A stretch of 12,355 nucleotides of DNA from DASYDU01 sp031403315. GTDB taxonomy: Bacteria; Planctomycetota; Planctomycetia; Pirellulales; Lacipirellulaceae. The stretch covers positions 1-12,355 of the forward strand of contig JANNTD010000455.1 in NCBI GenBank assembly GCA_031403315.1. Reading direction: 5' to 3'. The translations under genes were made by a program, and so were the position numbers. The notes below the pieces were generated by a model. It did not search any database and was not told where the DNA came from. It saw only the letters and a list, made by a program, of their open reading frames with translations. This document shows positions 6,556 to 12,355 of the stretch, piece after piece (within the stretch, counting starts at the first letter, position 1; every line of letters begins with the position of its first letter).

Positions 6556-7569
6556 ATGCAATGCCCGAGCTGCGAGTTCCAGAACATGCCCGGTAGCGGC
6601 CGTTGTGCCCGCTGTGGCAGTTCGTTGGCTTTGGCCACCGCGGCGATCGACGTTCACCCGCCGCGGGCCGGCCGCGTTGCACGCCGCATGCCGCGGTTCT
6701 GGGGGATCAAGCAGGCCTGGGGCAACTTCAGCATGGTGGCCGGCCGGCCTTTCGAGAATTATTTTGCCGCGTTCGACGACACGAATTTCGATCTGTCGAC
6801 CGTCGTCCGGCTCATCGTGCCCGGCTGGGCCACCTGGTATCGCGGCCGCCCCGCCCGTGGGCTGACTTTTTTCGCCGCGTTCGTCGGACTGCTCCTGTCG
6901 GGCATCGTGCTGTTTGGCACGGGGTTGGGAAGTGTGTTGTTGGGGCTGGCGTTCGGCGTCCACGTCGCATCGGCCGTCGATGCGATGATCGGCAAATTTG
7001 CCGAATTCAACAGCCGACTGATGTTTACGCTGGCTTGCGGACTCGCGTTGTTGTTCTTGGTCTATTTGCCGATTGGATTCTTTGTCGGCCGCGTGGCGAC
7101 GCCCATCCAAATCACCCAGGCGATCGGCGTCTTCCAGCGCGGCGACGTGCTCTGGTACGATCGTTCCGCCGACGTGGCCGCGGACGACCTCGTCTATTAC
7201 AACGTTCCCGAAACCAGAGTTGCCGGCCGACTGGCGAGCGGTCAGGCGGCCAACTTCGTATTTCAGAACCAGTGGATCAATCGCGTCTTGGCGGTTGGCG
7301 GGCAAACCGTCGCTTGGGATGGCAGCCGGCTGCAAGTGGACGGGAGCCCGATTGTCTGGCAGGGTCGCACCGATTTCGGAATCGCGCCGGGCGAATCGTT
7401 CGTCGTTCCCGCCGGTTACGTGCTGATTCCGCCCGAGACTCTCGTCGTCCGCGACGTGCACTTTGACGTGGCAACCTGGCGACGCTTGGCCCTCGTGCCG
7501 CGCGGCAGCGTGATCGGACAAATCTACTTCCGCTCACTCCCCCTCTGGCGATTTTCGAGCATCGACTGA
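6556..7569 (+). CDS. Zinc-ribbon membrane protein with degenerate signal-peptidase-like (S26) domain
   Basis: A 337-residue protein. Residues 3-20 form a zinc ribbon (CPSC at Cys3/Cys6, CARC at Cys17/Cys20). A soluble linker of about 80 residues follows, then hydrophobic segments at about 104-120, 124-141 and 156-178. The C-terminal part has the layout of type I signal peptidase: GDVLWYD (196-202) resembles the box after the catalytic serine, NRVLAVGGQ (242-250) resembles box D (KRVxGxPGD), and the last residues VIGQIYFRSLPLWRF resemble the usual end strand. The nucleophile serine position reads as Thr187/Gln188, and the box D lysine is Asn242, so peptidase activity is unlikely. It is probably a membrane scaffold or binding protein. 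ATG 6556 is chosen because the zinc ribbon begins directly after it; a GTG at 6538 overlaps the preceding gene. Confidence 0.75.
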   Translation: MQCPSCEFQNMPGSGRCARCGSSLALATAAIDVHPPRAGRVARRMPRFWGIKQAWGNFSMVAGRPFENYFAAFDDTNFDLSTVVRLIVPGWATWYRGRPARGLTFFAAFVGLLLSGIVLFGTGLGSVLLGLAFGVHVASAVDAMIGKFAEFNSRLMFTLACGLALLFLVYLPIGFFVGRVATPIQITQAIGVFQRGDVLWYDRSADVAADDLVYYNVPETRVAGRLASGQAANFVFQNQWINRVLAVGGQTVAWDGSRLQVDGSPIVWQGRTDFGIAPGESFVVPAGYVLIPPETLVVRDVHFDVATWRRLALVPRGSVIGQIYFRSLPLWRFSSID

Positions 7570-7583
7570 ATCAGGAACCTGCC

Positions 7584-8354
7584 GTGCGCTTCGACAAACT
7601 GGAATTCGAACGACCCGAGGAACGACCTGCCGGCCAAGAGGCGGAGCTGCGCGTCGACAAGGACGAGAAGTATTGGATGGCGATGGCCGAACAGAACCGG
7701 CAGACCGGCAACTACGAGACGGCGCTGCGGTTCTATTCGCGGACCTTGGAAGTCGACAAAACGCTGGTGCCGGTCTGGGTCGGCCAGGTGCAAATGTTGG
7801 TGCAACTCGCGGAGTATCCGCAGGCCAGCCTGTGGAGCCAGAAGGCGCTCGAACTGTTCCCCTCGCATGGTGACCTGATGGCCGCCCAGGCCCAGGCCGA
7901 ATGCCGAATGGGCAACCTCAAGAAAGCGTATGCCCTGAGCGACGGCGCGTTGCGGCAGCGAGGCGAGTCGGCCTACCGTTGGCAGGTCCGCGGCGAATTG
8001 ATGGTCGTCGGCAAAGAGAAGTCCGACCGCCATTGCTTCGATAAGGCACAGGTCGCCGACAGCGGCTGGCTGGTCCCGCTCGAGTCGGCACTCATCTACT
8101 CGTTCTACAAAGTTTATAGCAAGGCGCAGCAGCGGGCCCAACTTGCCGTAGAGAAGAAACCCGATGCCTACTACGCCTGGTATGCCTTGGGCCACTGTCA
8201 GTCGAAGCTTGGTTTCGATACCACGGCCATCGGCAGCTTTTACCGCTGCCTGGAACTCTGCCCGCGGCATGCCGAGTCGCTCTCGCAACTAGCCGAGCTG
8301 GAGCGGCCGCACTGGCCATTCGCACGAATCTTTGGCCGATTGATGGGACGATAG
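7584..8354 (+). CDS. Cytosolic TPR-repeat protein
   Basis: A 256-residue protein with about six tetratricopeptide repeats spaced near 34 residues, starting around residues 28, 62, 96, 130, 164 and 198 (for example YWMAMAEQNRQTGNYETALR and AWYALGHCQSKLGFDTTAIG). There is no signal peptide or membrane segment, so it should act as a protein-binding adaptor in the cytosol. The start is GTG with AGGAA at 7573-7577. It lies 14 bp after the membrane pseudoprotease gene and 12 bp before the PilT-type ATPase gene, so it may link those two products. That link is an inference from spacing only; the repeats say nothing about partners. Confidence 0.85.
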   Translation: MRFDKLEFERPEERPAGQEAELRVDKDEKYWMAMAEQNRQTGNYETALRFYSRTLEVDKTLVPVWVGQVQMLVQLAEYPQASLWSQKALELFPSHGDLMAAQAQAECRMGNLKKAYALSDGALRQRGESAYRWQVRGELMVVGKEKSDRHCFDKAQVADSGWLVPLESALIYSFYKVYSKAQQRAQLAVEKKPDAYYAWYALGHCQSKLGFDTTAIGSFYRCLELCPRHAESLSQLAELERPHWPFARIFGRLMGR

Positions 8355-8366
8355 CGAGAACCGCCG

Positions 8367-9446
8367 ATGAATTGGACATTCGAACGCATCCTCAAAGGGG
8401 CCCGCGCCCACCACGCCAGCGATGTCCATCTGGTGCGGGGAGTCGCACCGGTACTGCGGATCAACGGCGAGATTCGCCCCATCGAAGGCCCGCCCCTGGA
8501 GGCCGAGGACTTGCAGGCCCTCTACGAATCGGCACTCAACGATGCGCATAAGCAACTCTATGAAAAAGAGTGGCAGGTTTGCTTCTCGCGGCATTTCCCC
8601 GGGGTCGGCCGGTTCCGCGTGAGCGTCTATCTGCACACGGGCTGTCCTGAGTTTTCCATCCGCCTTTGCGAAACGGTGATTCGCTCCGCCGAGGATCTCG
8701 GTTTGCCTCCAGTGATCGACGAATTAACCCGTCTCCCCGGCGGGCTAATTCTCGTCACCGGTCCCACCGGCCAAGGCAAGACCACCACGCTCAACTACAT
8801 GATCAACGCCATCAACGAAGAACGCCGGGCGAAGATCATCACGATTGAAGATCCCGTCGAATTCGCTCACGACAACAATCGCAGCATCGTGATCCAACAG
8901 GAGATCTTGGGCGATGTCCAGTCGTTTAAGAGCGCGCTCCGCAATGTGTTGCGGCAGGACCCCGACGTGATCGTCATCGGCGAAATGCGCGATCTCGAAA
9001 CGATCGAAACCGCGCTCATTGCGGCCGAGACCGGCCACTTGGTGATTGCCACGCTCCACACCCCCGACTCGGTGCAAACCGTTCAGCGCATCTATAGCGT
9101 GTTCCCTTCGTCGCAGCAGAACTCGATCACCGTGCAATTGGCGAACAGCTTGCAGGCGATTGTCTCGCAAAAACTGCTGCCGCGCGCCACGGGGCAAGGC
9201 CGCGTCTTGGCGTGCGAAATCTGCATCGCCACGCATGCCGTTCGCAATCGCATCCGCGACCAAGAGGTGCACATGCTCTACAGCGACATGCAGACGGGCC
9301 GCAAACACAAAATGCAAACCATGGACCAGGAGCTGTTGGAGCTCTATCAGCGGGGCGACATCACCTACGACGTCGCCATCTCGAACGCCCGCGAAGCCGA
9401 CTTCATTCGCCACAAGACGGGCGAGACGGGTTTCCGCCCCATCTAG
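8367..9446 (+). CDS. pilT: PilT-type hexameric ATPase (twitching motility / retraction family)
   Basis: A secretion-superfamily ATPase of 359 residues, close to the usual PilT length (about 340-370). In type IV pili, PilT powers filament disassembly from the cytosolic face of the membrane. The N-terminal PAS-like domain covers about 1-105 (ASDVHLVRG is the expected early block). Walker A is GPTGQGKTTT (132-141), the Asp box is IITIEDPVEF, Walker B is VIVIGEMRD (201-209), and the His box is HLVIATLHT (224-232). The C-terminal block AVRNRIRDQEVHML corresponds to the AIRNLIRE motif that marks PilT and helps separate it from PilB/GspE. No pilin, PilC or PilB gene is in the window, so the machine it serves must be encoded elsewhere, or this copy works with its membrane and TPR neighbours. 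Confidence 0.92.
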   Translation: MNWTFERILKGARAHHASDVHLVRGVAPVLRINGEIRPIEGPPLEAEDLQALYESALNDAHKQLYEKEWQVCFSRHFPGVGRFRVSVYLHTGCPEFSIRLCETVIRSAEDLGLPPVIDELTRLPGGLILVTGPTGQGKTTTLNYMINAINEERRAKIITIEDPVEFAHDNNRSIVIQQEILGDVQSFKSALRNVLRQDPDVIVIGEMRDLETIETALIAAETGHLVIATLHTPDSVQTVQRIYSVFPSSQQNSITVQLANSLQAIVSQKLLPRATGQGRVLACEICIATHAVRNRIRDQEVHMLYSDMQTGRKHKMQTMDQELLELYQRGDITYDVAISNAREADFIRHKTGETGFRPI

Positions 9447-9683
9447 CTGTCCAACGGCGGGTGCGCCTCGCGACAATCGGCGGCATTCCGCCCAACCCCT
9501 ACAACCGGACCGCCCTCCAGGGCGTATCTATAATTGTACCGGGCGCGGTTTTAATAGGTGTCACCGCCCTGTGGGTTATAATTTCCCAACGACTCTTGGC
9601 CGTCGTGGGCCATTTGCCCCCGCCCCAGGTCTCGTCTGCTCCATTCCCGGCTGCCGTTTTCCATCCTCTATCGAGGTTCCCCG
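9447..9683 (+). promoter_or_regulatory. Intergenic region with two TATAAT boxes and small hairpins
   Basis: A 237-bp gap without a gene. TATAAT occurs at 9529-9534 and at 9577-9582. The first has only a partial -35 (CGGACC at 9506-9511, 17 bp upstream), and the second has no recognisable -35. Either could start transcription of the TPR gene at 9684. Two weak hairpins lie upstream of the boxes: GGCGG/CCGCC (9479-9492) and CGCCC/GGGCG (9511-9524). Neither has a T-run, so a terminator for pilT is possible but unproven. Confidence 0.4.
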
Positions 9684-11315
9684 ATGCTCGCTCCTTTGCT
9701 CTTTGCACGTCGAATCGTTGCGCTCGCTGTTCTCTCGCTGGCCGCCACCTGGATCGCAGCCGGTGCGGCCCTGGCCCAGGACCCGCTCGGCGACGACATG
9801 TCGACCACCACCGAGCCGGCCGCCGCCGAAGGCGCTGCCGCCGAGCAGCCGCAGCTCACTCAAGAAGACGTGCAGCGGATGTTCAAGGAAGGCGAGGAAG
9901 CGCTGAAGGCGGAAGATTTTCAGAAAGCGCTCACCACCTACGACATGCTCGTGCGGATCATGAAGCAACAGGGCTTCCAGGCGCAGGTCTTCCTGCCGGT
10001 CGTCTACACCGGCCGCGGCCAGGCGTTTGCCGGGCTGGAAGACCCGGAAGCCGCCATGGCCGATTTCAGTGAAGCCCTCAAAGAGAATCCGAACCACTTG
10101 CCCGCCCTTCTCGCCCGCGGCAAGTTCTACCTCGAGCAGGACGCCAACGAACTGGCCATGGCCGATTTCGAGTTGGCCAAGGAACAAGATCGCCAAAATG
10201 TCGACGTGATGTTCGGGCTCGGCAAGGCCTACGTGCTATTGGGTGGCCCGCAACAGGCCATCAAGCCGCTGACCTATGCCATCGCGGCCGACGAGAACAA
10301 CGCCGAAGCCTTTCGGCTCCGCGCCCAGGCAAATTCCGGCATCGGCAAGAACGAAGAGGCCAACGAAGACATCCAGAAGTCGATCAGCCTCGACCCGGAC
10401 AACTACGAAACCTACTTCGCCTTGGCGACGATTCTGTTGCGTGAAGAGAAATTCCCTGAAGCGGTCCAGGCGATCGAAGATTCGATCCAGCGATACAAGC
10501 CGAAGGTCGAGGGTTCGGACGAACCGTTTGCCCAGGGCTACCTGACGAAAGCCGCGGCACTGCTCGAGGCCGCCAAAAAAGCTCCGGACGACAAAGCGAA
10601 GACCGAGGCCTACGAGCAGGCGCTCGCCGAATGCGACAGGCTGATGGAGCTCGTGGGCGATTCGCCGATTTACGCACAAGTCCGTTCGGCGGCCGAGTTT
10701 CGTCGCGGCGTCTGCCTGCGACTGCTGGGCCGCTATGGTGACGCGGTGGCCGCGCTCACCGAAGCGGTCAACTTGAATCCCGATCTCGCCGAGGCCTACT
10801 TCCGCCGCGGCATCTGCTTCTACAACATGGGCGAAGACGAACTCGCCGTGCTCGACTTCAAGCACGCCGGCAACATCGAATATCAAGACCCCCGGCCCCG
10901 GCTGTGGGAGGGTTTTGCCTACGCCAAGCTGGGCGAATACCACGAAGCCATTCGCTCCTACGGCGCGGCGCTGGCCGAGAGCGATCGCTATGTGCCGGCC
11001 TACGTCAATCGCGGCCTCGCCTACATGATGCTCGGCGAGAACGACAAGGCGATCACCGACTTCAACGCGGCGGTGCGGCTCGAACCGGCCGAATGGACCC
11101 ACTATTTCAAGCGCGGCATGGCTTACGAGAGGCTCGGCAAGCAGCAAAAAGCGGCCGACTCGTTCGTCAACGCCCTGCGGTTCTTCGACAAGTATCCGCC
11201 CGCCTACCGCCACGCCGCCGACGCGCTCGCGTCGCTCGGCCACAACGACCTCGCCGCAGAATACCGCAGCAAGGCGACCGAACTCGAAGCCGAGCAGAAA
11301 AAAGCGACGCAATAA
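9684..11315 (+). CDS. Exported protein built of TPR repeats
   Basis: A 543-residue protein. Residues 1-31 are a Sec signal peptide (RR near the start, hydrophobic core, A-L-A cleavage before Gln32), so it acts in the periplasm-like compartment. Residues 32-58 are a low-complexity Ala/Glu/Thr linker. From about 59 to the end it is almost wholly tetratricopeptide repeats, about a dozen, many in exact 34-residue register (for example VVYTGRGQAFAGLEDPEAAM, AEFRRGVCLRLLGRYGDAVA, AYFRRGICFYNMGEDELAVL, AYVNRGLAYMMLGENDKAIT). A less regular insert lies near 275-330. There is no catalytic motif, so it is likely a protein-binding scaffold. GAGG at 9673-9676 supports the ATG. It is separated from pilT by 237 bp and is probably its own transcription unit. 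Confidence 0.88.
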   Translation: MLAPLLFARRIVALAVLSLAATWIAAGAALAQDPLGDDMSTTTEPAAAEGAAAEQPQLTQEDVQRMFKEGEEALKAEDFQKALTTYDMLVRIMKQQGFQAQVFLPVVYTGRGQAFAGLEDPEAAMADFSEALKENPNHLPALLARGKFYLEQDANELAMADFELAKEQDRQNVDVMFGLGKAYVLLGGPQQAIKPLTYAIAADENNAEAFRLRAQANSGIGKNEEANEDIQKSISLDPDNYETYFALATILLREEKFPEAVQAIEDSIQRYKPKVEGSDEPFAQGYLTKAAALLEAAKKAPDDKAKTEAYEQALAECDRLMELVGDSPIYAQVRSAAEFRRGVCLRLLGRYGDAVAALTEAVNLNPDLAEAYFRRGICFYNMGEDELAVLDFKHAGNIEYQDPRPRLWEGFAYAKLGEYHEAIRSYGAALAESDRYVPAYVNRGLAYMMLGENDKAITDFNAAVRLEPAEWTHYFKRGMAYERLGKQQKAADSFVNALRFFDKYPPAYRHAADALASLGHNDLAAEYRSKATELEAEQKKATQ

Positions 11316-11317
11316 AG

Positions 11318-11336
11318 CCGCGACCGCCGGTCGCGG
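11318..11336 (+). terminator. Perfect 8-bp hairpin after the exported TPR gene
   Basis: CCGCGACC (11318-11325), loop GCC, GGTCGCGG (11329-11336) begins two bases after the stop codon. The stem is perfect and GC-rich, but no T-run follows, so it may end transcription inefficiently or mainly protect the 3' end. Confidence 0.5.
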
Positions 11337-11361
11337 GGTAGAACTGTCGCCACGCCGTCCC

Positions 11362-11391
11362 TTGTCACTCCACGCCCGCGGCCTTTATACT
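11362..11391 (+). promoter_or_regulatory. Sigma-70-type promoter for sdhC
   Basis: TTGTCA at 11362-11367 and TATACT at 11386-11391, 18 bp apart, each differ from consensus by one base. Transcription would start near 11398 and place the heptanucleotide repeats in the 5' leader of the succinate dehydrogenase message. The same 18-bp spacing is seen in the promoter at 1909-1938. Confidence 0.65.
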
Positions 11392-11415
11392 GGCCGTGGT
11401 CGCCGATAGCTGCTT

Positions 11416-11450
11416 GGCTAACGGCTAATAGCTAAGAGCTAACAGCTATT
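11416..11450. repeat. Five tandem 7-bp repeats (consensus RGCTAAN)
   Basis: The units are GGCTAAC, GGCTAAT, AGCTAAG, AGCTAAC and AGCTATT, contiguous from 11416 to 11450. They end three bases before the GGAG ribosome-binding site of sdhC. The embedded AGCT makes the array partly self-complementary. It could be a regulator-binding array, a leader-RNA structure or a slippage-prone spacer. Confidence 0.8.
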
Positions 11451-11466
11451 TTTGGAGTCTTCGGAC

Positions 11467-12288
11467 GTGGATGGTCCCCCGCAGTCGTTTCTCGCCCGGC
11501 ATGAGTTCGTGATCCGCCGCCTGCACTCGCTCAGCGGACTCATTCCCGTCGGCCTGTACATGACCATCCACCTGGTGACCAACGCCAGCGTCCTGAACGG
11601 CCCCGGCACCTTCCAGAAAAACGTCTACGCGATTCACAGCCTCGACAAGGTGCTGCCGATCGTGGAATGGACGTTCATCTTCATCCCGCTGCTGTTCCAC
11701 GCGATCGTCGGCATCATGATCGCCGTCGGGATGATCCCCAACACCCGCGACTACCCTTACGGCGCCAACCGCCGCTATACCTGGCAGCGCTGGACCGGTC
11801 TCATCGCGTTCGTGTTCATCGTGTACCACGTGTTCCACATGCACGGCTGGTTCCATTTCGACCCCTGGCTCGAAAAGGTCGCCAAGCCGTATGGCGGAGC
11901 GAACTTCAAGCCTTACAACGCCGCCTCGACCGCCGGCCAGGCCCTGCAAAGCGCCGGCATGCTCGTTTTCTACGCCGTCGGCGCGCTGGCCTGCGTGTTT
12001 CACTTCGCCAACGGCCTCTGGACGATGGGTATCACCTGGGGCGTCTGGACCAGCCCGGTTGCCCAACGACGCGCGCTCCGCGTTTGCATGACCTTCGGCG
12101 TGCTGCTCGCGGCCGTGACCATCGGAGCACTCTACGGCATGTACAAATCCGGCAACGGCCCCGGCCTCGAAAAAGCCCTCGAAGTCGAAGACCGCATGTA
12201 CAAGGCCAAAGTCGAAACCGGCGAAATCGAACCCAACGAACACAAACGCGCCCACGCTGAAACGGGCGCCTCGGTTACAACCAATTAA
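11467..12288 (+). CDS. sdhC: Succinate dehydrogenase cytochrome b558-type subunit
   Basis: Membrane anchor of complex II of the Bacillus b558 family, 273 residues. It binds haem and passes electrons from succinate oxidation to quinone in the cytoplasmic membrane. Five hydrophobic segments are visible: near RRLHSLSGLIPVGLYMTIHL, FIFIPLLFHAIVGIM, GLIAFVFIVYHVFHMHG, GMLVFYAVGALACVFHF and the segment ending TIGALYGMYK. Histidines that fit the haem-ligand positions are His20, His78, His121/His124 and His179. The charged tail after about 230 is soluble. I choose GTG 11467 because GGAG at 11454-11457 lies 9 bp upstream; an in-frame TTG at 11452 would overlap that site. In this family sdhA and sdhB normally follow. 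The 67 bases left in the window show no start of sdhA. Confidence 0.93.
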   Translation: MDGPPQSFLARHEFVIRRLHSLSGLIPVGLYMTIHLVTNASVLNGPGTFQKNVYAIHSLDKVLPIVEWTFIFIPLLFHAIVGIMIAVGMIPNTRDYPYGANRRYTWQRWTGLIAFVFIVYHVFHMHGWFHFDPWLEKVAKPYGGANFKPYNAASTAGQALQSAGMLVFYAVGALACVFHFANGLWTMGITWGVWTSPVAQRRALRVCMTFGVLLAAVTIGALYGMYKSGNGPGLEKALEVEDRMYKAKVETGEIEPNEHKRAHAETGASVTTN

Positions 12289-12295
12289 ATGTCTC

Positions 12296-12319
12296 TCGCA
12301 GAGACGCAGAGTCGCAGAG
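12296..12319. repeat. Three tandem 8-bp repeats (WCGCAGAG)
   Basis: TCGCAGAG, ACGCAGAG and TCGCAGAG follow one another from 12296 to 12319, starting 7 bp after the sdhC stop codon. CGCAGAG tandem strings occur between genes in many bacterial genomes, in my recollection including planctomycetes and cyanobacteria. An ATG at 12289 reads through them for 13 codons only and is not a gene. Confidence 0.75.
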
Positions 12320-12355
12320 AAATACAGTAGAGATGAAGAGTTTGGCTTCGGATTT

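Noticed and set aside
6496..7521. Minus-strand open frame opposite the signal-peptidase-like gene
   Set aside because: Arg/His/Asp-rich composition without any motif, and it crosses the boundary of two plus-strand genes.
10236..11312. Minus-strand open frame opposite the exported TPR gene
   Set aside because: The plus strand has regular 34-residue TPR periodicity; the minus frame is its mirror.
11416..12319. CRISPR array
   Set aside because: The repeats at 11416 and 12296 are contiguous 7- and 8-bp units without spacers, and no cas gene is present.
12289..12330. Short ATG frame after sdhC as the start of sdhA
   Set aside because: It stops after 13 codons and is made of the octamer repeat; no flavoprotein motif follows.

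Overview
All genes in this 12.4 kb window lie on the plus strand. The DNA is GC-rich. The gene set suggests a planctomycete, most likely of the Pirellulales: a family 10 pectate lyase with a signal peptide, long TPR proteins, a Bacillus-type succinate dehydrogenase cytochrome b, and several families that I associate with that phylum. The taxonomic call is an inference from protein content; no rRNA gene is present.

Layout. (1) 1-708: the first 57 bases read as the middle of a GT4 glycosyltransferase that breaks off at the start of an intact glutamine amidotransferase gene (TrpG/PabA type). (2) 756-1853: an exported pectate lyase. (3) 1909-5536: a compact cluster behind a textbook TTGACA-18 bp-TATAAT promoter. 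It encodes a PflX-type (COG1313) radical SAM protein, a 71-residue small protein, a Ycf46-like AAA+ ATPase, a divergent Ycf35/DUF1257-like protein and a DUF2997-like protein. Ycf46, Ycf35 and DUF2997 are known mainly from cyanobacteria and plastids and lack a settled biochemical function. Finding them together with a radical SAM protein outside phototrophs is the most interesting observation here. A large inverted repeat sits inside this cluster. (4) 5567-9446: a tightly spaced run of an unrecognised protein with lower-GC codon use, a zinc-ribbon membrane protein with a signal-peptidase-like domain that has lost its catalytic residues, a TPR protein, and a PilT-type ATPase. (5) 9684-11315: an exported protein made almost entirely of TPR repeats, ending at a strong hairpin. 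(6) 11362-12288: promoter, heptanucleotide repeats, and the succinate dehydrogenase cytochrome b subunit. A short octamer repeat follows it at the right edge.

Working together. The radical SAM/AAA+/DUF1257/DUF2997 genes look like one functional unit, with ATGA and 8-bp overlaps among its first three genes. The membrane pseudoprotease, TPR protein and PilT look like a second unit and may be read from the same upstream promoter, because no clear promoter or terminator separates them. The amidotransferase (folate or tryptophan synthesis), pectate lyase (polysaccharide use), exported TPR protein and SdhC (respiration) appear to be independent neighbours. No tRNA, rRNA, CRISPR array, transposase or integrase was seen.
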